DNA of 45,402 bases, taken from an uncultured Desulfosoma sp. Its GTDB lineage: Bacteria; Desulfobacterota; Syntrophobacteria; Syntrophobacterales; DSM-9756. The notes beneath the pieces are model-generated. The model saw nothing but the letters and a program-made list of their open reading frames with translations. It did not search any database and was not told the origin of the DNA. Of this stretch, positions 17,931 to 28,243 are shown piece by piece. The stretch is taken from assembly GCA_937960435.1 (NCBI GenBank), contig CALGPN010000001.1, positions 1 to 45,402 of the forward strand, read 5' to 3'. A program made the translations under genes and the position numbers. Each line of letters begins with the position of its first letter. The stretch's first letter is position 1.

Positions 17931-18926
17931 TTACTTCACAAGGCCCTTTTCCTTGAAATAGCGCGCGGCCCCCGGATGGAAGGGAATGGCCGTCTGGCCC
18001 ACAAAGCGTGCCGTATTTTCCGCCGTGGTGTCCTTGGACGGTTTGACCGAGGCGTGGAGCGTCTCCAGATTTTCAAAAACCGCCTTGGTGACTGCGTAGG
18101 CCAGATCTTCGGGCAGAGACTCAGGAGCGACGAACATGTTCCAAAAAGCCAAGGTGGGCACGTCGTCGCTCAAAGAATAAACTTCTTTTTTCACCACCAT
18201 GGGGTCCACAAGACCTTTGAACTCGTTCATGAAAGCCGCCACCCCCGGATCGGTCGCCGGCAGCGGCACCAACGCCAAATCCAAGCCTTTTCGCTTCAGG
18301 GTGTTGGCCAATTCCACGATACTTCCCGTCGGCAGACCGCCCGACCAGAAATAGGCGTCCAGCGTGCCGTTGGCCAAGGCCTCATCGGATTCCTTGGCGC
18401 CGAGCTTTTCCCATTTCTTGAATTTTTCGGGTTCGATCCCGGCCGCCTTCAAAAGATTCAAAGCCGTAAACTCCGTGCCGCTTCCCGGAGCGCCCGTGGA
18501 CACGCGTTTGTCCTTCAAATCCGCCAAGCTCTTGATGCCCGCCTGGGCGGTTGTGACTACATGCAAGTAGTTGGGATACATCATCCATAAAATGGTCGCT
18601 TTGACGGGCTTTTCGGCAAACTTTTCATGCTTTCCGGTCACGGTGAAGTAGGCCGTATCCGGCAGCACCGTCGCCAGGAAGTAAGTTTTCTTATCCGGTT
18701 CGGTCTTGTCTCGAATGAGAAGCATGTTGTCGACCGAGGCGGCCGTTTGGATCGCCGTCGAGGGCAAGACGTTGGCCTTGGTGAGGATTTCGGCGATCTG
18801 CGTCCCGTAATAATAGTAGACCCCGCCGATGCCCCCGGTGGCGATGATGGCCTTGGCCGATTGGGCCTGGGCCTGTCCGGCACAGAGACACAACACCAAG
18901 AACCACAGCACGATCACTTTCTTCAT
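17931..18926 (-). CDS. TAXI-family TRAP solute-binding protein
   Basis: 331 residues from the ATG at 18926 behind GGAGAGGAG. A signal peptide of about 20 residues (KKVIVLWFLVLCLCAGQAQA) precedes the TAXI start, with the GIGGVYYYYG motif typical of the family (compare TGGTGGVYYPLG). Conserved GAPGSGTE follows at about 172-179. It binds the substrate in the periplasm and hands it to the fused permease. TAXI proteins are associated with glutamate, 2-oxoglutarate and related acids. Upstream lies a terminator that separates it from the carboxyltransferase gene, so it probably has its own promoter, although none was obvious in the 130-base gap. Confidence 0.92.
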   Translation of the reverse strand: MKKVIVLWFLVLCLCAGQAQAQSAKAIIATGGIGGVYYYYGTQIAEILTKANVLPSTAIQTAASVDNMLLIRDKTEPDKKTYFLATVLPDTAYFTVTGKHEKFAEKPVKATILWMMYPNYLHVVTTAQAGIKSLADLKDKRVSTGAPGSGTEFTALNLLKAAGIEPEKFKKWEKLGAKESDEALANGTLDAYFWSGGLPTGSIVELANTLKRKGLDLALVPLPATDPGVAAFMNEFKGLVDPMVVKKEVYSLSDDVPTLAFWNMFVAPESLPEDLAYAVTKAVFENLETLHASVKPSKDTTAENTARFVGQTAIPFHPGAARYFKEKGLVK

Positions 18927-19056
18927 ACTCCTCTCCTTTCTGTTCAGCCCACATCCATCCCTACACTCCAAACCAACCAAGCGTTCGGGGCCCATCCTCC
19001 GACCCTCGGACTAGCCGTACAATTTTTGCGGAGCAGAAACAACCTTTTTAGCCAAC

Positions 19057-19094
19057 AAAAAAGGGGAAGAAGCCCGTCAGCGGCTCTTCCCCTT
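19057..19094 (-). terminator. Rho-independent terminator after the decarboxylase operon
   Basis: On the minus strand AAGGGGAAGA (19094-19085) pairs with TCTTCCCCTT (19070-19061), followed by a T-run (19062-19057). It is ten bases past the carboxyltransferase stop, so it ends the IclR-to-carboxyltransferase operon before the TAXI gene. Confidence 0.85.
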
Positions 19095-19103
19095 CTCTGG
19101 TCG

Positions 19104-20660
19104 TCACACCGGCGAGATCCCATGCTTTCGGTCGGGGGCCTCTTCGTCCTTCTCAAGGGTCATCTCCAAGGCCCGGATGAGTTTTCGCCGCAACTCGCCG
19201 GGAAGGATGATATCGTCCACGTGCTGCAACCCGGCGGCGTAGGTGGGGTTGACGTAGCGTTCCATGAACTCCGCTTCCCGCTCGGAGCGCACCTTTTCGG
19301 GATCCTGGGCCGAGGCAATTTCTTTGCGGAAGAGGATATTCACGGCGCCTTGGGGGCCCATGAGGCAGATTTCGGCCGTCGGGAGGGCGAAGACCACGTC
19401 CGCACCCAAATCCTTGCTGCACATGGCGAGATAGCCCCCGGCGTAGGCTTTGCGCACCACGCAGGTGATCTTGGGTACGGTGGCTTCCGCGTAGGCGTAA
19501 AGCATCTTGGCACCGTGACGGATGATCCCGTTGTGTTCCGAGCGCGTGCCGATGAGGAACCCCGGCACATCTTGTAAATTGATGAGCGGGATGTTGAAGG
19601 CGTCGCAAAAGCGGATGAAGCGAGAACCTTTGTCCGCGGCGTTATAGTCCAGGGAGCCGTTGTACTTCATGGGATTGTTCGCCACAACGCCCACAACATG
19701 TCCGTTGAGACGGGCAAAACCGATGATCAAGTTTTGAGCGAATTCCTTCTTCAGCTCAAAGAAAGACCCTCGATCGAACACCACGTCGATGACGCGCCGC
19801 ATGTTGTAGAGCTTCTTTTGGTCCGTGGGAATGATCTCTTCCAGTTCGGAGGTGTCCCGGTCGGGACTGTCCTCGGGCACTTCATAAGGCGGCAGATCCT
19901 TGTTGTTCAATGGAAGGTACGACAGGAGCCGACGCGTCTGTTCCAAACACTGGCGATCATCGGCCATGGTCCCGTCGGAAACTCCGGTGATCTTGCCGTG
20001 GACCTTGGGACCGCCCAGAGACTGCTCGTCGGTCTTTTCGTAAACCACGGCTTCCACCAAAGGCGGCCCGGCGATGAACATGGAACTGGTTTTGTCCACC
20101 ATGAAGATGAAATCCATGAGGGCCGGCGAATAGGCCTGCCCTCCGGCGACGGGACCCATGATGAGCGCGATCTGGGGCACGACACCGGAAGCCGCCACAT
20201 GGCGATAAAAGAGCTGGCCGTATTGAGACAACGCCCCCATCTGTTCCGTCACCCGGGCCCCTCCGGAATCGTTGATCCCCACCACGGGGTAACCGTACTT
20301 TCGGGCCATGTCGATGATCTTGCAGATCTTGCGGCCGTGCCGCTCCCCAAAGGTACCGGCCACCACCGTAAAATCCTCCGCATAGACCATACAGCCTCGG
20401 CCGTTCACTTCCCCGTAGCCGATGATGACGCCGTCGGCGGGCAACTCCCTCTTGTCCAACCCGTAGTCACGCCCGATGTGCTTGGCGAAAAGATCCAGTT
20501 CCTCAAAGGTTCCGGGATCGAACAGCAAATCGATCCGTTCCCGGGCCGTGAGCTTTCCCTTGGCGTGCTCCTTGGCCTGCAAATCGGCCCCGCCGCCGGC
20601 CCGCAGCCGCTCTCGCTCCCGTTCGAATTTCTCCGTCAGGTCTTTCCACTCCGGTGCCAT
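19104..20660 (-). CDS. acyl-CoA carboxyltransferase subunit, probable glutaconyl-CoA decarboxylase alpha
   Basis: 518 residues of the propionyl/methylmalonyl-CoA carboxyltransferase family (MmdA/PccB type). It contains the acyl-CoA pocket GGARVTEQMGALSQYG, the GPVAGGQAYSPAL loop, and in the second half the carboxybiotin site NNPMKYNGSLD and RKAYAGGYLAMCSKDLGAD. It would move CO2 from an acyl-CoA to biotin on the small carrier protein. No biotin carboxylase gene is nearby, while a membrane beta subunit is, which points to a decarboxylase. Glutaconyl-CoA is preferred as substrate because of the adjacent dehydrogenase; methylmalonyl-CoA is the alternative. It differs from the longer classical GcdA of Acidaminococcus. 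Confidence 0.85.
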   Translation of the reverse strand: MAPEWKDLTEKFERERERLRAGGGADLQAKEHAKGKLTARERIDLLFDPGTFEELDLFAKHIGRDYGLDKRELPADGVIIGYGEVNGRGCMVYAEDFTVVAGTFGERHGRKICKIIDMARKYGYPVVGINDSGGARVTEQMGALSQYGQLFYRHVAASGVVPQIALIMGPVAGGQAYSPALMDFIFMVDKTSSMFIAGPPLVEAVVYEKTDEQSLGGPKVHGKITGVSDGTMADDRQCLEQTRRLLSYLPLNNKDLPPYEVPEDSPDRDTSELEEIIPTDQKKLYNMRRVIDVVFDRGSFFELKKEFAQNLIIGFARLNGHVVGVVANNPMKYNGSLDYNAADKGSRFIRFCDAFNIPLINLQDVPGFLIGTRSEHNGIIRHGAKMLYAYAEATVPKITCVVRKAYAGGYLAMCSKDLGADVVFALPTAEICLMGPQGAVNILFRKEIASAQDPEKVRSEREAEFMERYVNPTYAAGLQHVDDIILPGELRRKLIRALEMTLEKDEEAPDRKHGISPV

Positions 20661-20672
20661 GAATCCCTCCTT

Positions 20673-21830
20673 CTAGCGGTTCGGTTGATGCCCGCAGGTG
20701 ATGCCCGCAATGATCATCTTCTGGACGTTGCTGGTGCCTTCCACCACCTGGTAGGACTTGGCATCCCGATAGTACCGCTCGATGGGGTATTCCGTGGAAA
20801 AGCCGTAGGACCCGAAGATCTTCATAGCTTCGTTGGCCGCCTTCACCGCCGCTTCCGAAGCGAAAAACTTGGCGATGGACGTCTGAAGCTGGTTCGGTTT
20901 TCCTTGATCTTTCAGATAAGCGGCATGGTAGACGAGCCACTTGGCCGCTTCATGCTCCGCTGCCATTTCGGCGATCTGGGCTTGAATCATTTGGTAGGTG
21001 GAAATGGGATTGCCGAACTGGGTCCGTTCGTTGGCGTACTTCACCGCCAGCTCCAAACACGCTCCGGAAACGCCCAAAGCCCCGGCGGCACAGCTGAGGC
21101 GCGTGTTGTTGAGCATCCACATGCAGATTTTGAAGCCGTCGCCGACCTGACCCAACACGGCGTCCTTGGGAATCTTGGCCCCGTCGAAGATGAGTTCGCC
21201 CGTCGGGGAACAATGCAAACCTAGCTTGGATTCGATGGCCCGCCGTTCGATGTTGGGGTTATTGGCCACGTCCACGATGAAACAGGTCATGCCTTTGTAT
21301 TTCTTTTCTTTGTCCGTGTAGGCGTACACCAACCCCACATCCGCCACGGGGGCGTTGCTGATCCACATCTTCTGACCGTTCAGTTCCCAGTGGTCCCCCA
21401 TGTCCTTGGCCGTGGTGCGCATCCCGGCCACGTCGGATCCGGCGTTGGGTTCCGTGATGGCGAAAAAGCCGATCTTCTCCCCGGAAACCCACCCGGGAAT
21501 GTAGGCTCTCTTTTGCTCTTCCGTGCCGAACTGGTTGACGGTGATGGCCGGGCCGATGTTCTGCATGTTGAACGGCACGCGCCAGGACGGAGAAACCTTG
21601 GCGATCTGTTCGGTCATGAGCACCGATTCCACTAAGCCCATGCCGTTTCCCCCGTATTCCTCCGGGATGGCGCAGCCGAAAAAGCCCAGTTCTCCCATCT
21701 TTTTCAGCCTCTCCCGGTTGAACACATGTCCCCGTTCCTCCTCTTCCACCGTGGGAAGAATCTCTTTTTCCGCAAAACGGCGCGCCTGTTCCTGCACCAT
21801 GCGTTGCTCTTCAGTCAATTCAAACTGCAT
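20673..21830 (-). CDS. acyl-CoA dehydrogenase, probable non-decarboxylating glutaryl-CoA dehydrogenase
   Basis: 385 residues from the ATG at 21830. Standard FAD-dependent acyl-CoA dehydrogenase, with the ITEPNAGSD and MWISNA blocks and catalytic base Glu364 in VVEGTSN. Two residues suggest glutaryl-CoA. Arg84 (PSWRVPF) aligns with the Arg that holds the glutaryl carboxylate in human GCDH (GYRSAMS). Val363, just before the base, replaces the Tyr of decarboxylating enzymes and most relatives (YEGT); that Tyr-to-Val exchange defines the Desulfococcus multivorans enzyme, which releases glutaconyl-CoA. The start has a G-rich site (GAAGGGGGG). It lies between the biotin carrier and carboxyltransferase genes, as needed to feed the decarboxylase. 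Confidence 0.88.
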   Translation of the reverse strand: MQFELTEEQRMVQEQARRFAEKEILPTVEEEERGHVFNRERLKKMGELGFFGCAIPEEYGGNGMGLVESVLMTEQIAKVSPSWRVPFNMQNIGPAITVNQFGTEEQKRAYIPGWVSGEKIGFFAITEPNAGSDVAGMRTTAKDMGDHWELNGQKMWISNAPVADVGLVYAYTDKEKKYKGMTCFIVDVANNPNIERRAIESKLGLHCSPTGELIFDGAKIPKDAVLGQVGDGFKICMWMLNNTRLSCAAGALGVSGACLELAVKYANERTQFGNPISTYQMIQAQIAEMAAEHEAAKWLVYHAAYLKDQGKPNQLQTSIAKFFASEAAVKAANEAMKIFGSYGFSTEYPIERYYRDAKSYQVVEGTSNVQKMIIAGITCGHQPNR

Positions 21831-21850
21831 GCATGCCCCCCTTCGGATGT

Positions 21851-22066
21851 CTATTCGATCACGGCTAAAACATCGTCTTCTTCCACGCGGTCGCCTTCGG
21901 ACACTTTGATTTCCTTGACGACCCCGCTGCACGGCGCATGAACGGACGTTTCCAGTTTCATAGATTCCATGACGATGATCTCGTCGTCTTCCTGCACCGC
22001 GTCGCCGGGCTTGATCTTGATCTTGAGGATTTTGCCCACCATGGGGGCCAGGACCTCTTCTGCCAT
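21851..22066 (-). CDS. biotin carboxyl carrier protein of the decarboxylase
   Basis: 71 residues, a bare biotinyl domain. The start ATG at 22066 follows AAGGAGG. The hairpin holding the biotin site reads VMESMKLE, with Lys37 as the biotinylated residue. Unlike GcdC or MmdC it has no Ala/Pro-rich linker and no N-terminal extension, so it must reach both the carboxyltransferase and the membrane subunit as a free shuttle. The 111-base gap upstream contains three near-tandem GAATCGT heptamers of unknown meaning. Confidence 0.92.
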   Translation of the reverse strand: MAEEVLAPMVGKILKIKIKPGDAVQEDDEIIVMESMKLETSVHAPCSGVVKEIKVSEGDRVEEDDVLAVIE

Positions 22067-22177
22067 GGGATGCCTCCTTGTGCTTCGTTGGATGGGTTTC
22101 GTTTTTACGAATCGTTTTTCGAGAATCGTGAATCGTCCCTCATGAAAACCGAAACAACGCCGCTTCGTTGCCACGGC

Positions 22178-23296
22178 TTACTTCAGCATGGAAAGAAAGA
22201 CCCCGGCGGCCAAAATGGTCCCAATGACCCCGGCGATATTCGGCCCCATCGCAAACATGAGCAAGTAGTTCTTCTTGTTGGCTTCGCTCCCAACTTGGTG
22301 GACCACCCGGGCCGACATGGGCACGGCCGAAACCCCGGCCGCCCCGATGAGGGGATTGATTTTGTCTTTTAAAAACAGGTTCATGAATTTGGCGAAAAGC
22401 ACGCCGGAAGCGGTGCTCACGGCGAAAGCCAGCAACCCCAAGATGAAGATGAAAATCACCTTGGGTTGCAAAAAAGTCGCAGCGTTCATGGTCGCCCCGA
22501 CGGACAGGCCGAGAAAGATCGTCACGATGTTCATGAGTTCGTTTTGGGCGGCCCCGGACAACCGTTCCACGACGCCCGATTCCCGAAACAGGTTTCCCAG
22601 CATGAACATGACCATCAGGGGCGCCGACGCGGGCACCACAAGGACCGTGACCAGCGTGGCCACGATGGGGAAAAGGATCCGCTCCAGTTTGGGAACCTTG
22701 CGGGATTTTTTCATGACGATGGCCCGTTCGGCCTGGGACGTCAAAAGCTTCATCACCGGCGGCTGAATGATGGGCACCAAAGCCATGTAAGAATAGGCGG
22801 CTACGGCGCAGCTTCCCAGCATGTGCGGGGCGAGCCGTGTGGCCAGATAGATGGTGGTGGGCCCGTCGGCCCCGCCGATGATCCCCGTCGTGGCGGCTTC
22901 CGGCAGCGTCATGCCCAGCAATCGCGCGACGAAAAAAGTGATGTACACACCCACTTGGGCGCCGGCTCCGAGAAAGATCAGCGAAGGGCGGGCCAGCATG
23001 GGGCCGAAGTCGGTGAGTGCCCCCAACCCCAGGAAAATGACGGGCGGGATGACCTCCCATTGCAGCCCGTAATGATAGAAGCGCCAGATCAGGCCTTCCC
23101 CGGGTTCCATGAGGCCCGTAAGCGGCAGATTGGCCACGAGGATCCCAAAACCGATGGGCAGCAAAAGGAGCGGTTCAAACTGCTTTGCTATGGCGAGATA
23201 CAAGAGCAGCCCGGCCACAACCCACATGAAAACCATCCCGGGCGTGACCGCCAGAATGCCCATTTGGGCCAACAAATCCAGCGGCCCTCCGTTCAT
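22178..23296 (-). CDS. sodium-pumping decarboxylase beta subunit (GcdB/OadB/MmdB family)
   Basis: 372 residues, about ten membrane segments. It contains the conserved GGADGPTTIYLA stretch near 140-151, whose Asp is required for Na+ transport in OadB, and the C-terminal IGAAGVSAVPMSARVV segment. It decarboxylates carboxybiotin and couples this to Na+ export across the inner membrane. The start ATG at 23296 follows AGGAG, two bases after the stop of the small subunit. Its presence, without biotin carboxylase, is the main evidence that this operon decarboxylates and conserves energy. Confidence 0.95.
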   Translation of the reverse strand: MNGGPLDLLAQMGILAVTPGMVFMWVVAGLLLYLAIAKQFEPLLLLPIGFGILVANLPLTGLMEPGEGLIWRFYHYGLQWEVIPPVIFLGLGALTDFGPMLARPSLIFLGAGAQVGVYITFFVARLLGMTLPEAATTGIIGGADGPTTIYLATRLAPHMLGSCAVAAYSYMALVPIIQPPVMKLLTSQAERAIVMKKSRKVPKLERILFPIVATLVTVLVVPASAPLMVMFMLGNLFRESGVVERLSGAAQNELMNIVTIFLGLSVGATMNAATFLQPKVIFIFILGLLAFAVSTASGVLFAKFMNLFLKDKINPLIGAAGVSAVPMSARVVHQVGSEANKKNYLLMFAMGPNIAGVIGTILAAGVFLSMLK

Positions 23297-23298
23297 GG

Positions 23299-23421
23299 CT
23301 ACTCCTCCTTGGTCGCCCGTTTCACCACATAAGCCAACAAATGCATCGCGCCGTAGAGAACGCTCATGCCTAGAAACACACCCAGGACTCCGTTGGCGAA
23401 AATGATCAAGGCTTCACCCAT
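23299..23421 (-). CDS. small membrane subunit of the decarboxylase (OadG/GcdD-like), 40 residues
   Basis: Only 40 residues from the ATG at 23421 behind GAGGCGG. One membrane helix (about residues 5-31, ALIIFANGVLGVFLGMSVLY) is followed by a short basic/acidic tail. Single-helix OadG-type gamma/delta subunits anchor the carboxyltransferase to the beta subunit; this one lacks the extended cytosolic tail of longer homologues. It is positioned immediately before the beta subunit, as in related operons. Confidence 0.75.
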   Translation of the reverse strand: MGEALIIFANGVLGVFLGMSVLYGAMHLLAYVVKRATKEE

Positions 23422-23428
23422 AGCCGCC

Positions 23429-24631
23429 TCAAATGACCCCCTGTTCCCGCAATCGGCGGATCTCTTCGTGCGAAAAGCCCAGCTCCTCCTGGAGGATCTC
23501 TTCCGTATGTTCGCCGAGAAGCGGCGGATGTCGCTCGATGACACACGGGGTGTCCGAAAACTTCATGGGGCTGGCCACAAGTTTCACCGACCCGGCCGCG
23601 GGATGGGGCACTTCGGCGACCATTTCGCGCGCCAGCACCTGAGGATCGGAAAACACACGATCCAGCGTATTGATGGGACCGCAGGGGATCTTCAGCCGGT
23701 CCAGGGCTTCGAGCCACTCGTCGCCCGTCTTCTGAAGCATGGCCTGAGCCACCAAGGGGATGAGTTCCTTTCGGTGGATGACCCGTTGAGGGTTCGTGGC
23801 GAAGCGAGGATCGTCGGCCAGAGAGTCGAGACCCGCCAAGCGGCAAAAATCCTGCCATTGGCGATCGTTTCCCACGGCAAGCGCGATGTAAGTCCCGTCT
23901 CTGCACTTGAAGGGCTCATAAGGGACGATGTTGGGGTGGGCGTTGCCGTATCTTTTGGGAATTTCACCGGAAACGAGATAGTTGCTGCCCACGTTGGCAA
24001 GCCACGCCACCACGGCGTCCAAAAGAGCTACATCGATGTATTGGCCCCGTCCCGTGACCGTTCTATGGTAAAGGGCCGCCAAGATGGCGCTGCAGGCAAA
24101 AAGGCCCGCCGTGATGTCCACAATGGCCACCCCCACCTTCATGGGCGGCCCGTCGGGGTCCCCTGTAATGCTCATCACGCCACCCATGCCCTGGATCATG
24201 AAATCGTAGCCGGGCTTATCCTTGTAGGGGCCGTTTTGGCCGAACCCCGTGATGGAACAGTAAATCAGACCCGGGTTGATCTTTTTCAGGTCCTCGTACC
24301 CCAAACCCATCTTGGGGAGGGTGCCGACCTTATAGTTTTCGATGAGGATATCGCTTTTGGCGGCGAGGGACCGGATGATCTCCCGCCCTTGTTCTTTCTT
24401 GAGGTCCACGGTGATGCTGCGCTTGTTTCGGTTGACGCACAAGTAGTAGGCGGCTTCCCCGCCCGCTTCCGGAGGTCCCCACTGGCGGGTGTCGTCCCCC
24501 GCACCGGGGCGCTCCACCTTGATGACATCCGCCCCCATGTCTCCCAGCATCATGGAACAATACGGCCCGGCAAGAACCCGGGAAAGATCCAACACCTTGA
24601 TGCCGTTCAGCGCCCTGGACCCATTCGTCAT
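23429..24631 (-). CDS. class III (CaiB/BaiF) CoA-transferase, probable glutarate CoA-transferase
   Basis: 400 residues from the ATG at 24631, 20 bases after the IclR stop; another in-frame ATG is eight codons upstream. The catalytic Asp lies in KPGYDFM. The overall pattern recalls human SUGCT (succinyl-CoA:glutarate CoA-transferase): VERPGAGDDTR, then WGPP, YYL-VNRNK-SI, MGLGYED, IYCSITGFGQ, and a KRYGNAHPNIVPY block. It would transfer CoA from succinyl-CoA or another donor to the imported acid. CaiB-family specificity is hard to read from sequence alone, so glutarate rests on this resemblance plus the dehydrogenase residues. Confidence 0.86.
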   Translation of the reverse strand: MTNGSRALNGIKVLDLSRVLAGPYCSMMLGDMGADVIKVERPGAGDDTRQWGPPEAGGEAAYYLCVNRNKRSITVDLKKEQGREIIRSLAAKSDILIENYKVGTLPKMGLGYEDLKKINPGLIYCSITGFGQNGPYKDKPGYDFMIQGMGGVMSITGDPDGPPMKVGVAIVDITAGLFACSAILAALYHRTVTGRGQYIDVALLDAVVAWLANVGSNYLVSGEIPKRYGNAHPNIVPYEPFKCRDGTYIALAVGNDRQWQDFCRLAGLDSLADDPRFATNPQRVIHRKELIPLVAQAMLQKTGDEWLEALDRLKIPCGPINTLDRVFSDPQVLAREMVAEVPHPAAGSVKLVASPMKFSDTPCVIERHPPLLGEHTEEILQEELGFSHEEIRRLREQGVI

Positions 24632-24651
24632 CACAATCCCCTTTTTCCTCG

Positions 24652-25476
24652 TCATCGGCGATGTTCCGATTCCCCCCCCATGTTTCCGACAAAAGGCTTG
24701 GGGTACGGGCCGCGCCAACCCATGCGCACGGACAGTTCCCGACCTGCCTCTAAAAGATGCTGCAGACAATGTTTTCGATGCTCCGAATTTCGAAAGCGCA
24801 ATTCCGGCACGGCAAGACTCAAGGCAGCCAAAAGATGGCCGCTGTGGGAAAAAACCGGCACACTCAAGGACCCCAATCCCAAAGTCCGCTCCGCCAAACT
24901 TTCCGCGTAACCGCGTTGACGGATCACGGCGATTTCCGCCTCCAGCATCTCTTTGTCCGTGATGGTGCGATCCGTCAAAGGTGCCGGGGAAAGGTCGGCG
25001 AGGTAAGCGCTAATGAAAGCGTCCGGGGAAAAGGCGAGGAGGCATTTGGAGGAAGCACCGGCATAGAGCGGCGATCGGTTTCCCACGGGCATCCCGGCCT
25101 TGAGCGACTGCATGGATTCCACACTGTCGATACACAACCGTTCCCGACCGTCCACCACGTTCAGATGCACCGTCTCCCCGGTTTCCAAACTGAGCCGCCG
25201 CATGATGGGCCCGGCTTCCTGAACCACCGCATGCTGACTCTGGAGCACTTCCAAAAACCGGTAATACACGCGCCCCAGCTGATACTGCAGAGTCTGAGGA
25301 TCCTGATCGACAAATTGGTATGCCTTAAGACTCTGCAGGATCCTCTGAATCGTCGCCGGACTGAAACCCAGATGGGCGGCAAGTTCGCGCACACCCCAGC
25401 GGGGTCGGTCCACTTGAAAGGCCAAGAGGACCTGGAGCGCTTTTTCTATGGCATTGGGCTGTCCGGTTCGTTTCAT
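24652..25476 (-). CDS. IclR-family transcriptional regulator
   Basis: 274 residues from the ATG at 25476 (a GTG at 25488 would add four residues). The N-terminal winged helix-turn-helix (IEKALQVLLAF... GVRELAAHLGFSPATIQRILQSL) occupies about 8-60, and the ligand-binding IclR domain about 80-250, with the typical TGETVHLNVVDGRERLCID segment. It is the first gene of the minus-strand catabolic operon, so it is likely autoregulated and senses a pathway intermediate. A palindrome at its own start is a likely operator. Confidence 0.93.
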   Translation of the reverse strand: MKRTGQPNAIEKALQVLLAFQVDRPRWGVRELAAHLGFSPATIQRILQSLKAYQFVDQDPQTLQYQLGRVYYRFLEVLQSQHAVVQEAGPIMRRLSLETGETVHLNVVDGRERLCIDSVESMQSLKAGMPVGNRSPLYAGASSKCLLAFSPDAFISAYLADLSPAPLTDRTITDKEMLEAEIAVIRQRGYAESLAERTLGLGSLSVPVFSHSGHLLAALSLAVPELRFRNSEHRKHCLQHLLEAGRELSVRMGWRGPYPKPFVGNMGGESEHRR

Positions 25477-25477
25477 A

Positions 25478-25500
25478 AAATAAAACACCGTTTTTTATTT
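25478..25500. promoter_or_regulatory. candidate IclR operator
   Basis: AAATAAAAC (25478-25486) and GTTTTTTATTT (25490-25500) form an imperfect A/T-rich inverted repeat around ACC, directly before the iclR-type gene and downstream of a good promoter. Regulators of this family often bind such sites by their own start. Confidence 0.4.
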
Positions 25501-25505
25501 GGTTT

Positions 25506-25533
25506 CCTATCAGATCCTCGGGCTCCCTGTCAA
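25506..25533 (-). promoter_or_regulatory. candidate promoter of the IclR-led catabolic operon
   Basis: On the minus strand a perfect TTGACA (25533-25528) is followed after 16 bases by GATAGG (25511-25506), a moderate -10 box. It is placed just upstream of the palindrome, so repressor binding there would block transcription. Confidence 0.45.
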
Positions 25534-25625
25534 GCCTTTCCAGAAAGCGAGGCCTACGCCCGTTCCCACCTCCATATGGCGACTCGAAGCCAGGCACGAT
25601 CGTCCCTCCCAAGGAGAACCATGCG

Positions 25626-25654
25626 TTGAACTTGCCTCCATTGTGCGTTATAGA
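25626..25654 (+). promoter_or_regulatory. candidate secA promoter
   Basis: TTGAAC at 25626-25631, a 17-base spacer and TATAGA at 25649-25654. It gives a leader of about 50 bases before the secA ATG. Confidence 0.45.
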
Positions 25655-25661
25655 ACCGAGG

Positions 25662-25682
25662 CGGCGGCCTCCATGGCCGCCG
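25662..25682 (+). promoter_or_regulatory. perfect hairpin in the secA leader
   Basis: CGGCGGCC (25662-25669) and GGCCGCCG (25675-25682) enclose a five-base loop. There is no T-run, so it is not a terminator. It ends 12 bases before the AAGGAG ribosome site and could affect mRNA stability or translation of secA. No SecM-like upstream gene is present. Confidence 0.45.
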
Positions 25683-25710
25683 TTCAAATTCGACAAGGAG
25701 CAAAAACACC

Positions 25711-28233
<2,523 letters not shown>

Positions 28234-28243
28234 GGCGGCGGCA

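Noticed and set aside
19104-20660. Annotation as propionyl-CoA carboxylase beta subunit
   Set aside because: No biotin carboxylase gene is nearby, and the operon contains a membrane decarboxylase beta subunit instead.
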